Numbered from the stretch's first letter, positions 1 through 9,575 are shown. The stretch: 64,000 nucleotides of DNA from Nocardiopsis sp. ATB16-24 (GCF_030271535.1 NZ_JASCXJ010000012.1:62001-126000), one strand, 5' to 3'. A program made the numbers and translations. Notes: generated from the sequence alone by a model not told the origin.

Positions 1-641
1 TGGGTGTGGAAGGCCAGTCGAGCCAGGATCGCGGCCTTGGCGGCGGCGTCGAAACCCTCCACGTCGGCGGTGGGGTCGGCCTCGGCGTACCCGAGCGCCT
101 GTGCCTCCTCCAGGGATTCGGTGAACCCCGCACCCAGCGAGTCCATCCGGTCGAGGATGTAGTTCGTGGTGCCGTTGACGATGCCCAGGACACGGTCGAC
201 CCTGTCCCCGGCGAGGGAGTCGCGCAGAGGACGCAGCAGCGGGATGGCCCCCGCGACCGAGGCCTCGTAGTACAGGTCCACACCGGCCTCACGGGCGGCG
301 GCGTGCAGGGTCTGCCCGTCCTCCGCCAGCAGCGCCTTGTTGGCCGTGACCACGGACTTGCCCGCCTTGATGGCGGCGAGGATCAGCGAACGGGCCGGTT
401 CGATGCCACCGATGACCTCCACGACCACGTCGATGTCGGGACGCGTGGCCAGGGCCGTGGCGTCGGTGGTCAGCAGCTCCGGATCGACACCGCGGTCGCG
501 GTCGAGGCGGCGCACCGCGATACCGCCGATCTCGATCGGCGTGCCCACCCGCGCGGCCAGTTCCTCGGACTGCTCATCGACCAGGCGAACGACTTCCGTA
601 CCCACCACGCCGCATCCGAGCAGCGCCACCTTCATCGCCAT
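1..641 (-). CDS. hom: Homoserine dehydrogenase, N-terminal part (cut by window edge)
   Basis: NAD(P)H-dependent reduction of aspartate semialdehyde to homoserine, entry to threonine and methionine synthesis. About 213 residues are visible; family members run to about 430, so the C-terminal half lies beyond the left edge. A Rossmann motif GCGVVG sits at residues 9-14. Further on are VVVEVIGGIEPAR, the AGKSVVTANKALLA segment and GIVNGTTNYIL, all typical of the NAD-binding and catalytic domains. The start chosen is ATG at 641 with GGGAG about 10 nt upstream; a second in-frame ATG lies at 635. It follows lysA by 64 bp on the same strand, the usual actinobacterial lysA-hom order, and is probably co-transcribed. 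Confidence 0.93.
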   Translation of the reverse strand, partial: MAMKVALLGCGVVGTEVVRLVDEQSEELAARVGTPIEIGGIAVRRLDRDRGVDPELLTTDATALATRPDIDVVVEVIGGIEPARSLILAAIKAGKSVVTANKALLAEDGQTLHAAAREAGVDLYYEASVAGAIPLLRPLRDSLAGDRVDRVLGIVNGTTNYILDRMDSLGAGFTESLEEAQALGYAEADPTADVEGFDAAAKAAILARLAFHT

Positions 642-705
642 TTGGGCATGACTCCCACTTCTCTCGTGTCCTGTCTTGGGGCGGCGGCGCCGCCGTGGAG
701 GACTG

Positions 706-2091
706 TTAGCCGACGTCGAGGCGGAGCAGGTCCTCCTCGCTCTCCCTACGCACGATGACACGGGCGCTTCCACCGTGGACGGCGACCATGGCCGGTCGGG
801 GCAGGTGGTTGTAGTTGCTCGCCATGGAATAGCAGTAGGCGCCGGTGGCGGCGACCGCCACCAGGTCACCCGGCCGCAGGTCGGCGGGCAGATACAGGTC
901 GTTCACGATGATGTCGCCGCTCTCGCAGTGCTTGCCCACCAGCCGGGAGAGCATGGGCTCGGCGTCGCTCTCACGCGAGACCAACTGGCTGGTGTACTCC
1001 GAGCCGTACAGGGCGGTGCGGATGTTGTCGCTCATTCCGCCGTCGACACTGACGTAGGTCCGGATGCCCTCGACGTCCTTGACGGTACCGACCTCGTAGA
1101 GGGTGATCCCGGCCGGACCGGCGATGGCGCGTCCGGGCTCCACCGCGATGCGCGGTACGGGAAGCCCGGCGTCCCCGCACTCGCGGTGCACGATGGAGGT
1201 GAGGCTCTCGGCGATGGTCTTGGGGTCGAGCGGGTCGTCGCCGGAGGTGTAGGCGATGCCCAGACCTCCGCCGAGGTCGAGTTCGTCCAGGGTGACGCCC
1301 TGCTCCTGGTGGATCCCCGCGAGGAACCGGGTGACGCGACGGGCCGCGACCTCGAAACCGGAGGTGTCGAAGATCTGCGAGCCGATGTGCGAGTGCAGTC
1401 CGACCAGTTCCAGTCGGGGGGAGTCCAGTACCCGCCGTACGGCCTCGGCCGCGGCTCCGGTGCTCAGCGCGAAGCCGAACTTCTGGTCGTCGTGCGCGGT
1501 GGCGACGAACTCGTGGGTGTGGGCCTCCACACCGGTGGTGACGCGGACGAGGACCTTGGGGCGGGCGTCGAGGTCGGCGGCGATGGCTTCGAGGCGCCCG
1601 ATCTCGTCGAGGGAGTCGACGATGATACGACCCACCCCCACCTCGACGGCGCGGCGCAGCTCGGCAGTGGACTTGTTGTTGCCGTGCATGCCGATGCGCT
1701 CGGCGGGGAACCCGGCGGCCAGCGCGACGGTGAGTTCGCCCCCCGAACACACGTCCAGCTTGAGGCCCTCCTCCATGACCCAGCGTGCGACGGCCTTGGT
1801 CAGCAGGGCCTTGCCCGCGTAGTAGACGTCGGCGTCGGAGAAGGCGGTGCGGTAGTCGCGCGCACGGCCACGGAAGTCCTCCTCGTCCATGACGAAGAGG
1901 GGCGTGCCGTGAACGGCCGCGAGTTCACGCACGCCGACGCCGCCGACGGTGAGTTCGCCGTCGGCGCGACGCGCGGTGGCCGGCCACACCCGGGCGTCGA
2001 GATCGTTGAGGTCCTCGGGCGGCAGCGGCGGGTTGTCCTCCGGCAGGATCTCCGCGTGGCGGGAACCGGCGGGGTGGGCATAGCGGCTCAT
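706..2091 (-). CDS. lysA: Diaminopimelate decarboxylase
   Basis: PLP enzyme of the alanine racemase fold III; the last step of lysine synthesis, meso-DAP to L-lysine plus CO2. 461 residues, normal for the family. Visible motifs are the PLP lysine in YYAGKA (K94), HSHIGSQ (around 235-239), GGGLG (274-278), EPGR (318-321), and CESGD with the active-site Cys389 that acts across the dimer. GAYCYSM near the C-terminus is also conserved. The start ATG is at 2091. It lies between nrtL (118 bp upstream) and hom (64 bp downstream), all leftward, consistent with an aspartate-family amino-acid operon. Confidence 0.97.
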   Translation of the reverse strand: MSRYAHPAGSRHAEILPEDNPPLPPEDLNDLDARVWPATARRADGELTVGGVGVRELAAVHGTPLFVMDEEDFRGRARDYRTAFSDADVYYAGKALLTKAVARWVMEEGLKLDVCSGGELTVALAAGFPAERIGMHGNNKSTAELRRAVEVGVGRIIVDSLDEIGRLEAIAADLDARPKVLVRVTTGVEAHTHEFVATAHDDQKFGFALSTGAAAEAVRRVLDSPRLELVGLHSHIGSQIFDTSGFEVAARRVTRFLAGIHQEQGVTLDELDLGGGLGIAYTSGDDPLDPKTIAESLTSIVHRECGDAGLPVPRIAVEPGRAIAGPAGITLYEVGTVKDVEGIRTYVSVDGGMSDNIRTALYGSEYTSQLVSRESDAEPMLSRLVGKHCESGDIIVNDLYLPADLRPGDLVAVAATGAYCYSMASNYNHLPRPAMVAVHGGSARVIVRRESEEDLLRLDVG

Positions 2092-2209
2092 GATGGGCTT
2101 TCGACTGGATGTACGGCTGTGCGGGTCTGCGGCGTCCCCTGCCTATTGTCCATCAAACCGATCGGGACGGGAGGGTCGGGTGAACTCCACCGCGTGCGGC
2201 CCTGGGCGT

Positions 2210-3289
2210 CTACAGCCTTGTGGGCGCTGACACCCCGAGCAGGAAGAGCCCTGTTCTGAGGACTCCGGCGACGGCGGCGGGCAGGACCGGTTCCGCGGTG
2301 GTCCGCTCCGCGGGGACCGAGACGGGACACGTCCGCCATTCATCGTAGGCACTCGCCAGTGCCTCCAGGTAGCGGACCAGGATATGGGGTTCCTCTCGGC
2401 GCGCGGCCGTGTCCAGGACGCTGGGACCGTCGAAGAGCAGACCCCGGACGGGATCGGTGTGCCCGGGGCAGGCCGTGTGCGTCGGGGCGCCCTCGGTGGC
2501 CCAGCGGAGCATGCTGACCGCGTGCGCGTGGGCGTAGCGCAGCCGGAAGGCGGGGTTGGCGTCGGTCAGACGGGCCCAGGCGCCGGGATACTCGGCGGAG
2601 GGCAGCACCGGCAGGTCGCGTCCCGTGGTCTCGGTGTCGCGGGGACGTTCGGGCACCGAGCGGCAGAAGGCGACGCGGGCGCTGTCCTCGCCGATCGCCC
2701 CCAGGGCACGGGCCGCGGGCGTGATCAGTTCCCGGTGGTCCCCGTCCAGGTAGGGGTCACGCCAGGAGGCCCCGTCGGGGCCGGGCGGCGGGGGCTGCGG
2801 GCCGAAGGCCAGGAGAAGGCGGGCACGGGCGTCGGCCCGAGCGAGCCTGCGGGCCTGCGCCACCGGTCCGGCCTCGTGCAGGGCCGAGATCGGCCAGGTC
2901 CCCGCGCCGTCCCAGGCACGTCCGGTGAGGTAGCGGGGACCGTCGGCGGCCTCGGTGAGCAGGGCCTCGCGCTGCCGAGCGGTGAGAGTGATGTTGAGGA
3001 AGCCGCGACCGTCGACGAAGACACGGTCGAAGTCCACCGCACCTTCGTCGCGCATGTCCGACAGTCGTTCGGCGATCCGGGTGGCGGCCGCGGTGCGATG
3101 GCCACTGCGGGGAGGAGGGAGACGGTCGGCCAGGGCCCCGGCGAGGCGGGGCGGCAGCGCGGTGGCCGCGTCGGCGCCCTCCCCCGCGTGGTCGCTGCGG
3201 GGCCACACGAACGGGACCGCGTCGGCGGACAGGCCGAAGGCCCGTACCGCGGCCTCACGGACGAGGGCCTCCATACGTCCGGGGTTCAC
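2210..3289 (-). CDS. nrtL: ArgS-related anticodon-binding protein NrtL (orphan DALR-domain protein)
   Basis: 359 residues resembling the C-terminal part of arginyl-tRNA synthetase (DALR anticodon-binding helical domain, roughly residues 215-359), with no HIGH or KMSKS catalytic motifs visible. It therefore cannot be an aminoacyl-tRNA synthetase by itself. Proteins of this family lie next to lysA in many actinomycetes; their role is not established as far as I know. The start GTG at 3289 overlaps the stop of the upstream response regulator by 4 bp (GTGA), implying translational coupling. The family call rests on overall resemblance and on genomic position. Confidence 0.78.
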   Translation of the reverse strand: MNPGRMEALVREAAVRAFGLSADAVPFVWPRSDHAGEGADAATALPPRLAGALADRLPPPRSGHRTAAATRIAERLSDMRDEGAVDFDRVFVDGRGFLNITLTARQREALLTEAADGPRYLTGRAWDGAGTWPISALHEAGPVAQARRLARADARARLLLAFGPQPPPPGPDGASWRDPYLDGDHRELITPAARALGAIGEDSARVAFCRSVPERPRDTETTGRDLPVLPSAEYPGAWARLTDANPAFRLRYAHAHAVSMLRWATEGAPTHTACPGHTDPVRGLLFDGPSVLDTAARREEPHILVRYLEALASAYDEWRTCPVSVPAERTTAEPVLPAAVAGVLRTGLFLLGVSAPTRL

Positions 3290-3672
3290 TCCCGCCCCCC
3301 GGCGACCAGGTCGCGTATGACGTCGACGAGCACGTCGGGATCGAAGGGTTTGGTGAGGTAGGCGTCCACGCCGATGCGCTCCCCGCGCCGATGGTCCTCC
3401 TCCTGCGTTCGCGCGGTGACCAGGATGATGGGCCGGTCACGGGTGCGGGCGTCGGCGCGCAGCCGTTCGGCGGCCGTCCAGCCGTCCATGCGCGGCATCA
3501 TCACGTCCAGCGTGACCACGTGGGGGTCGATGTGCGCGGCCCTGTCGAGGCAGTCCTGCCCGTCCACGGCCGTGAACACCTCGAACCCCTCCAGTTCGAG
3601 GTTCAGGCGGATGAGTTCCCGGATGACCTCGTCGTCCTCGACGACGAGAACCCGTGTGGGTAGGGCGTTCAC
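3286..3672 (-). CDS. Single-domain response regulator (CheY-like)
   Basis: 128 residues, a lone REC domain with no output domain. Acid-pocket residues are D13-D14, the phosphoacceptor is D56 in LDVMMP, and the switch and Lys positions are T86 and K108 in LTKPFD. It likely relays phosphate to a partner by protein contact rather than by binding DNA. The start is GTG at 3672. The stop overlaps the start of nrtL (GTGA), so it heads the nrtL-lysA-hom transcription unit. No cognate histidine kinase is adjacent. Why a receiver leads an amino-acid operon is unexplained. Confidence 0.93.
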   Translation of the reverse strand: MNALPTRVLVVEDDEVIRELIRLNLELEGFEVFTAVDGQDCLDRAAHIDPHVVTLDVMMPRMDGWTAAERLRADARTRDRPIILVTARTQEEDHRRGERIGVDAYLTKPFDPDVLVDVIRDLVAGGRE

Positions 3673-3801
3673 GGGCGCGACACTACCGGGGGGAGAGGAC
3701 GGGGCACCACCGCTTTGCGGGTATCGGCGCCCTCTGTCGGTGTGCGGGCGACGAGTGGACGAAGGGCGCGACGCCCCTGCTACAGTTGTTCTCGCAAGCC
3801 A

Positions 3802-3873
3802 GCCCTCTTAGCTCAGGGGATAGAGCAACGGCCTCCGGAGCCGTGTGCGCAGGTTCGAATCCTGCAGAGGGCG
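3802..3873 (+). tRNA. tRNA-Arg, anticodon CCG
   Basis: Full cloverleaf. The acceptor stem pairs 3802-3808 with 3866-3872, discriminator G is at 3873. The D arm is GCTC/GAGC. The anticodon stem is 3828-3832 with 3840-3844 and the loop 3833-3839 has anticodon CCG at 3835-3837. The T arm pairs 3849-3853 with 3861-3865 around TTCGAAT. CCA is not fully encoded. It decodes CGG, a frequent Arg codon at this GC content. A terminator hairpin follows about 45 bp downstream. Confidence 0.97.
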
Positions 3874-3916
3874 CAGGAGTCGGAGCGGCGGCATCGCCGG
3901 TCTGAACAGGCGATAC

Positions 3917-3937
3917 GGCACCCTGCGGGGTGCCTTT
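3917..3937 (+). terminator. Rho-independent terminator after tRNA-Arg
   Basis: Stem GGCACCC with GGGGTGCC around a short TGC loop, followed by a T-containing stretch (TTTCGTGTTT). It lies on the tRNA strand about 45 bp past the mature 3' end. Confidence 0.75.
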
Positions 3938-4112
3938 CGTGTTTCTTGGCCCGTCGCCTTCCGTCCCGGCCCGCGATCCGCCCGCGTGCGCGGGGGGAGC
4001 ACCGGTGACAGTGGCGCCAGTGGCACCGCCGAGGGTCGAGAGTGCGCCCAGCGTCACCACCGACGGTCGACAGTGACTCCGGCGTCACTGTCGTCACGCA
4101 GCTCGGGCATGG

Positions 4113-5696
4113 TCATCCTCCCTGGTCACAATCCTCGTAGTCCACGGACAGGGTCCCGGCCTCGGCGTCGTAGCACTGGCTGACCGGCGGGAAGCCCGAG
4201 ACCCCCGGTACGTGGTCCGGGTCCCCGAAGGTGAGCAGTCCCCGCTCGGGCGCACCGGGGAAGGTCAGGGCGAGTTCGTCACCGATGGCGGGGGGAGCCG
4301 TGCCGGCCCCGTCCGGGCCGATCGGCCTTTCGGGCGTGGTGACGGTGAGCAGGTCCCTGACGTCGTGCCCCTCGACCAGGTTCTCCACGGTGAGGGTGAA
4401 CCGCACTCCCTCGGGGGTCGCCTCGACGTCGGAGAAGGACAGGTAGGTCAACGTCTCGTAGGTGTCCGGAGTGGTCTGGAAGGTCGGATGACCGTCGGGT
4501 GAGGTGATCACCTCGGCCAACCACTCGGCGTTGGTGTCGAAGGGGGTGGGTTCGGGCCTCACCCACTCCGGTTCGGAGTCCTCCTCCGTCTCCGTCGGCG
4601 AGGCCACCGGCGACGGGGACGCCACCGTCCCTCCCACCGGCGTCATCGACTCCTCGGTCCCGTCGGGGCCGAGCGTACGGGCCGCCAGGACTCCGCCGCC
4701 CACCGCCCCGAGGAGCAGGACGGCGACTCCCCCGGCCACGAGCGCGGTCGGGAGCCGGCGCGGTTCGGACACGGGAAGCGTGGCGTGGACACCGCGCCAC
4801 TCACGATCCAGCAGCGCGCCCACGGCCGCACCGACCCCCGCCCCGCCGGGGTGACCGGTCAGTGCCGCGACCGCCTGCGCCGCGGTGGGCCGACGCGCGG
4901 GGTCCCGGTCGAGTGCGGCGGCCACCAGCGGGAGGAGGTGTCCCGGCACACCCGTCAGGTCGGGATCGCGGTCCAGCACCCGGTGGGCGAGGGAGTCCGT
5001 GGAACCCGTTCCGAAGGGAGCGCGGCCGGTGGCGGCGAAGGCGACCAGGGCGCCCCAGGCGAACATGTCCGCGGGAGGCGCGGGCGGGGCCCCGCGCAGG
5101 ACCTCGGGCGCGATCCATCCGGGGGTGCCCACCAGGCCGCCGGTACGGGTGAGCGCGGTCTCGTCCAGGGCCCGGGCGATCCCGAAGTCCAGCACCTTGG
5201 GCCCGTCGGGGGCCAGGATGACGTTCCCGGGCTTGAGGTCGCGGTGCACCACACCGGCCGTGTGGACCGCGTGCAGGGCCTCCGCGACCCCGGCGGCCAG
5301 GCCGAGGAGGAGGTTGGGGGGCAACGGCCCGTGACGTCGGACGTGGTCGGACAGGGACAGGCCGGGCACGAGTTCGGTGGCCAACCAGGGACCGTCCCCG
5401 TCCCTCCCCGCTCCGAGGAAGGCCGGGATCGAGCGGCTGCGCACCCGCGAGAGCAGACGGATCTCCCGGTCGAACCGGGCACGGAAACCGGGGTCCCCGG
5501 TGAGTTCCTCCCGGATGACCTTGATCGCCGTGTATCCGGTCCCTCTCCGCCGTGGGCGTCCGGCGTAGACGGTGCCCATCCCCCCGGTGCCGACCCGTCC
5601 CACGATGCGAAAGCCCCCGAGGGTGTCCGGGTCGTCCGGTCGCAACGGGGCGAACCCCGGGGCCGTGGGCCTGGTGGAGGTGTGGTGGTCGCTCAC
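4113..5696 (-). CDS. Membrane serine/threonine protein kinase (PknB-type), second of tandem pair
   Basis: 527 residues. The kinase domain spans roughly 30-285: glycine loop GTGGMG (36-41), catalytic Lys59, HRDLKPGN (151-158) with base Asp153, DFG (170-172) and APE (196-198). A Pro/Ala-rich linker is followed by one TM helix (about 317-339) and an extracellular domain of about 180 residues with no PASTA repeats. The extracellular part resembles no sensor domain I can name. The start GTG at 5696 overlaps the stop of the upstream kinase by 4 bp (GTGA). The kinase core is nearly identical in motifs to that neighbour, so the pair arose by tandem duplication. Confidence 0.93.
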   Translation of the reverse strand: MSDHHTSTRPTAPGFAPLRPDDPDTLGGFRIVGRVGTGGMGTVYAGRPRRRGTGYTAIKVIREELTGDPGFRARFDREIRLLSRVRSRSIPAFLGAGRDGDGPWLATELVPGLSLSDHVRRHGPLPPNLLLGLAAGVAEALHAVHTAGVVHRDLKPGNVILAPDGPKVLDFGIARALDETALTRTGGLVGTPGWIAPEVLRGAPPAPPADMFAWGALVAFAATGRAPFGTGSTDSLAHRVLDRDPDLTGVPGHLLPLVAAALDRDPARRPTAAQAVAALTGHPGGAGVGAAVGALLDREWRGVHATLPVSEPRRLPTALVAGGVAVLLLGAVGGGVLAARTLGPDGTEESMTPVGGTVASPSPVASPTETEEDSEPEWVRPEPTPFDTNAEWLAEVITSPDGHPTFQTTPDTYETLTYLSFSDVEATPEGVRFTLTVENLVEGHDVRDLLTVTTPERPIGPDGAGTAPPAIGDELALTFPGAPERGLLTFGDPDHVPGVSGFPPVSQCYDAEAGTLSVDYEDCDQGG

Positions 5697-7402
5697 GCCG
5701 GCGGCTCCTCCGGGCAGGGGACGTACTGTTCGTCGGCCATGTCGACCGGTGGCAGCGGATGCCAGTTCATGTAGCACATGTAGGAGCCCCGCACCCTGTC
5801 TCCGTCCTCGCCGTGCGCCGTGGGAGCGGGCAGGTAGCCGAGCAGGCCGCTCTCCGGGGCTCGGGGGAAGACCACCTCGAACTCGGCGGAGGGAGCGTCG
5901 GGGGTGACGGTCGCGAGGACCTCGTCGGTGTCGGCGACGTGGGCGGGCCGACCGTCGGCGGCCGGGTCCTCGGGGAGCGGGTCCAGCCCGTCGCCGACCT
6001 CCCACAGCACGAGGTCGTCGGTGTGAAGGGTGAACTCGCCGCTGTCGGCGACGTACTCGACCTCTCCGAAGACCTTGATGCCCCGCTGGGCGACGGAGTC
6101 CGCGTACACGGTGTTGAGGCGGACCGTCGCGATGGCGTACTCGGCGCGTTCGACGTCCTCGGGCAGTACGTTCCCCACCCCGTCGAAGCCTTGGGTGATC
6201 CCCAGTTCCCCGGGTTCGGCCGCGTAGACGGTGAGCAGTCCGTCGCCGACGACCTCGGTCGCGATCTCCCGGCCGTTCGAGGAACCGTCCTCGTTCCCGG
6301 CCTCCGACGCCCGTGTGCCGTCCACGGTCTCGGAGACGGCCTCCGGTCCCGGGCCACGACCGCCGACGCCGCTTCCCCACATCCACCCGGCACTGGCCAC
6401 CGCCGCCAACGACAGCACGGCGGCGGCTCCGACCAGCAGTCGTTTCCGGCGGCTCACGGGTGGCCGTACCGGGGGCGGGACACGCGTCGCGGCGACCGCG
6501 GTGGGCGGTGGAGGGGCCTTCCACCCTTCACGGAGCACCTGGGTGACCAGGGCCGTGGCCTCCTCCTGGGAGTCCGGCGCGCTCCGGCCCAGGAGCCGCT
6601 CCAGTACCTGGTCGACGGTCGGTCGCGGGTCGGGGTCGGACCCGGTGGCCGCGGTCACCAGAGGCATCAGGTCCTCGGGTACCCCGTCCAGGTCGGGACG
6701 GCCGTCCAGTACCCGCACCGCGACGGTCTCCGCCGAGCCCTTCCCGTACGGGCTCCGTCCCGTGGCGGCGAAGGCGACCAGGCCTCCCCAGGCGAACATG
6801 TCGGCGGCGGGGGTGGGAGGGCCGCCGCGCAACAGCTCCGGCGCCACCCACCCGGGGGTGCCGAACAGTCCGCCCGTGCGCGTGATGGCGGTCTCGTCCA
6901 AGGCCCGGGCGATCCCGAAGTCCAGCACCTTGGGCCCGTCGGGGGCCAGGACCACGTTCCCGGGTTTGAGGTCGCGGTGCACGATCCCCGCCGCGTGGAT
7001 GGCCCGCAGCGCCTCGGCGACGCCGACGGCGAAGGCCCGCAGGCCGGGGCCCGTGAGGGGGCCGTGCTCGCGAACGTGCTGACTCAGGGTGGGTCCGGCG
7101 ACGTACTCGGTGGCCAACCAGGGCTGCTCGGCTCCGGTGTCACTGGCCAGGAAGCGCGGCACGCAGGGGCTGACGACACGACGTACGAGGTCGGCCTCCC
7201 GGTGGAACCGGACGCGGAACTCGGGGTCCGCGGCGAGGTCTCCGTGCACGAGTTTGACCGCCACGAGGGTGCCCGAGGCGTCCCGTGCCGCGTACACCGC
7301 GCCCATGCCGCCCGCGCCGAGGCGGCCCACCGTCCGGTAGCCGCCGACGGATCGGGGATCACGTGGCCGTAGGGGGGAGAAGGGCGGTTCGGGAGAGGTC
7401 AC
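5693..7402 (-). CDS. Membrane serine/threonine protein kinase (PknB-type), first of tandem pair
   Basis: 569 residues. Glycine loop GAGGMG (29-34), Lys50, HRDLKPGN (142-149), DFG (161-163) and APE (187-189) are all intact, so it should be active. A single TM helix lies at about 321-342 and is followed by an extracellular domain of about 225 residues, acidic and without PASTA motifs. The start is taken as GTG at 7402 because the next residues align with the N-terminus of the downstream kinase; there is no strong ribosome site, and an upstream in-frame start is possible. It is coupled to the next kinase by a GTGA overlap. The ligand is unknown. Confidence 0.92.
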   Translation of the reverse strand: MTSPEPPFSPLRPRDPRSVGGYRTVGRLGAGGMGAVYAARDASGTLVAVKLVHGDLAADPEFRVRFHREADLVRRVVSPCVPRFLASDTGAEQPWLATEYVAGPTLSQHVREHGPLTGPGLRAFAVGVAEALRAIHAAGIVHRDLKPGNVVLAPDGPKVLDFGIARALDETAITRTGGLFGTPGWVAPELLRGGPPTPAADMFAWGGLVAFAATGRSPYGKGSAETVAVRVLDGRPDLDGVPEDLMPLVTAATGSDPDPRPTVDQVLERLLGRSAPDSQEEATALVTQVLREGWKAPPPPTAVAATRVPPPVRPPVSRRKRLLVGAAAVLSLAAVASAGWMWGSGVGGRGPGPEAVSETVDGTRASEAGNEDGSSNGREIATEVVGDGLLTVYAAEPGELGITQGFDGVGNVLPEDVERAEYAIATVRLNTVYADSVAQRGIKVFGEVEYVADSGEFTLHTDDLVLWEVGDGLDPLPEDPAADGRPAHVADTDEVLATVTPDAPSAEFEVVFPRAPESGLLGYLPAPTAHGEDGDRVRGSYMCYMNWHPLPPVDMADEQYVPCPEEPPA

Positions 7403-7842
7403 GTGCGCTCCGAGGGCCGCGGGGATCGGTTCAGATCGCAGACGGGGCACGGGCGATCGCCTACGACCATAACCGGCCGCCGCCGTGACGGCCACATGAG
7501 GGCTCGGCCGAGTGCGCGCCCTCCCCCACCCGGAGACGGTGTCCGACGGCCCGTGGAGCGCGGTGGACCCCGTACAGGATGGCGTCCTCGTGCCCCGTGG
7601 CACCGTCGACACGTTCGCGCGGCGGGTCCGCGTGCCCGTCGTGGCTGGCGTGTCCGGCGGGGAGGACCTCACGTTCTTCCCAGGTTCGGGGAAGCGGGGG
7701 CCGGGCGGCGTCGGCCCATGGGGAAGGGAGGTCGACGGAGGAGAACCGGTTCACACCGTCGGGACGCGCGACGCCTACGACGATCCCGCCTTCGGAAGAC
7801 CCCCGCCTCCCCTCGGACCCTCCCGGTGCGCAAGCCGGCGGG
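7403..7842. other. Intergenic, no supported gene
   Basis: 440 bp between the first kinase start and the stop of the BASS transporter, both leftward. Open frames here lack family resemblance and ribosome sites. It presumably holds the kinase-pair promoter, but I could not identify a convincing -35/-10 pair. Confidence 0.5.
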
Positions 7843-8727
7843 TCAGCCGACCACCGCGGTCTCCTGTCGGGTGCTCCTACGGGTGAGCAGCACTCCGGTG
7901 ACCGCCGCCGTGAAGAACATCAGCACTCCGTACACGGCGGAGGGGACGGCCATCTCGGTGCTGTCGAGGAGCGCGGGGCTGAGCGCGATCGCCAGGGACA
8001 GCGTGGTGTTGTGCAGGCCGATCTCCATGCAGGAGGCGATCGCCTCGGGGCGGCCCGTGCCGATGGCCCGCGGAGCCCAGTACCCGATGAGGAGACTGGC
8101 GATGTTGAACAACAGCACCATCAGACCCACGGCCACGATGTAGTCGGCGATGTTGTCCAGTTCCTGGTGGATGGCGACGGCGATGACGCCGAACAACACC
8201 AGCATCGAGGCGATCTTGACGGGCCTTTCCATGCGTCGGGCGAAGGAGGCGGCCCTGGCCCTGACGATCATGCCGAGGACGACGGGGACCAGGATGACCG
8301 CGAAGACCTGGAGGACCTTGCCGACCTGGAGTCCGAGCGTGTCACCGTCGCCCATGAAGTAGGCGATCGACAGGTTGGTGATCAGGGGCAGGGTCACCAT
8401 GGCCGTGAGGGAGTTCAGCGCCGTCAGGGAGATGTTGAGGGCGACGTTGCCCTTGAACAGGTAGCTGTACAGGCTGGCCGTGGTCCCGCCCGGGGACGCG
8501 GCCAGCAGCATCATGCCCACCGCCAGGGCGGGGGGCGGCTGGAAGAGCAGTACCAGGACGAGGCAGAACAGGGGCAGGACGAGGATCTGGCAGCACAGGA
8601 CGAGCGCGACCGTGCCGGGCATCCTGGTCAGTCGGACGAAGTCGTCGACCGTCAGGCTCAGACCCAGGCCCAACATGATGACGGCGAGCGCGGCGGGGAG
8701 CGCGATCGTGGCGATGGTGGAGTCCAT
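7843..8727 (-). CDS. Bile acid:sodium symporter (BASS) family transporter
   Basis: 294 residues with 8-10 hydrophobic helices throughout. The ASPGGTTASLYSYL segment and the later EIGLHNTTLSLAIAL segment match the discontinuous core helices that bind Na+ and organic anions in BASS proteins. These transporters import organic anions or 2-oxoacids with sodium; the substrate cannot be read from the sequence. The start ATG at 8727 has GAGGTGAT seven nt upstream, a strong ribosome site. It is flanked by about 300 bp of gene-free DNA on its 5' side, so it is probably transcribed alone. Confidence 0.9.
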   Translation of the reverse strand: MDSTIATIALPAALAVIMLGLGLSLTVDDFVRLTRMPGTVALVLCCQILVLPLFCLVLVLLFQPPPALAVGMMLLAASPGGTTASLYSYLFKGNVALNISLTALNSLTAMVTLPLITNLSIAYFMGDGDTLGLQVGKVLQVFAVILVPVVLGMIVRARAASFARRMERPVKIASMLVLFGVIAVAIHQELDNIADYIVAVGLMVLLFNIASLLIGYWAPRAIGTGRPEAIASCMEIGLHNTTLSLAIALSPALLDSTEMAVPSAVYGVLMFFTAAVTGVLLTRRSTRQETAVVG

Positions 8728-9023
8728 GGGGGATCACCTCGGGGACGGGGTCGCGTGGGGCCGCGCGACTCGGAGGTCGGGGGGGACATCGACCGGAGGG
8801 GCCGGCCGTCGCGGACCGGTGACGGTGCCGACGTGACTCCGCGGACGGTCTTCCCGGGCTCGCGGGCTCGGGGACCAGGGAGTCACGCCCTCCCGTGATC
8901 CACGTCACATCGTGCGTACTGATCGGTATGTTGGCATGCCGGAGCCCCGAGGACAAGAGCCGGCCCCTCCCCCGGCCGGTCCCGCTGACGCAGACGGGGC
9001 CGGCCGCGCCGGAGGTCGTTCCC

Positions 9024-9575
9024 TCAGGCGGCGGGCCAGGAGCTGCCGGTGAGGTCGTAGGCGAGGTGGAACCAGACCTTGCGGATACTGGGGTGCCCGT
9101 TGTCGCCCCACGCCGTGGCGAAGCTGTCGACCAGTGCCAGTCCCCGGCCGTTCTCGGCGGTGAGGCGGTCCCCCACCATCGGTTCGGCGCTCAGGGGGCC
9201 TTCCCCGGAGGTGGAGCGTGTGGGTCTGCCGTTGTCCCGGCAGACCAGGGTGAGGCCGTTGGCCACCCGGGTCACCCGCAACACGAAGGTCTGGCCCTCC
9301 TCTCCCGAGCGACTGTGCCGGATGGCGTTGGTGGCCAACTCGGTGCCCAGCAGGGAGAAGACGTACCGGTAGTCGGCGTCCCGAGCGGCCGCACAGGTGT
9401 CCAGGAAGGCGCGGGCCAGCGGCACGCTCGCGGGTTCACCGGGGAACTCCCAGTGGCGTTTGGTGAACGGAACCGGCGGTCGTCCGTTGAAGTAGTGCCG
9501 GTACTCGTCCGGTACGCCCGCGAGGACACCTTCCTTGGCCTTGGCCAGAGCGGGCACGGAAACGAGCGTGGGCAT
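9024..9575 (-). CDS. ATP-binding protein, anti-sigma regulatory factor type (HATPase)
   Basis: 183 residues with a GHKL ATPase domain: N-box ELATNAIRHS, G1 box CRDNGRP and G2 box NGRGLALVDSFATAWG. There is no membrane segment and no histidine-phosphotransfer domain, as in the RsbW/SpoIIAB-like regulators abundant in Streptomyces and relatives. It may bind a sigma factor or anti-anti-sigma factor; the partner is not encoded nearby. The start ATG at 9575 has AAGGAG six nt upstream, which decides it over an in-frame upstream start. Confidence 0.88.
   Translation of the reverse strand: MPTLVSVPALAKAKEGVLAGVPDEYRHYFNGRPPVPFTKRHWEFPGEPASVPLARAFLDTCAAARDADYRYVFSLLGTELATNAIRHSRSGEEGQTFVLRVTRVANGLTLVCRDNGRPTRSTSGEGPLSAEPMVGDRLTAENGRGLALVDSFATAWGDNGHPSIRKVWFHLAYDLTGSSWPAA

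Noticed and set aside
676-2259. Long plus-strand open frame opposite lysA
   Set aside because: Antisense to a clear LysA; repetitive Gly/Val/Asp composition is the mirror of GC-rich third positions and shows no family motif.
5697-6524. N-terminal extension of the second kinase upstream of GTG 5696
   Set aside because: The extension lies inside the coding region of the first kinase in another frame and is Arg/Gly-rich; the kinase domain begins right after 5696.
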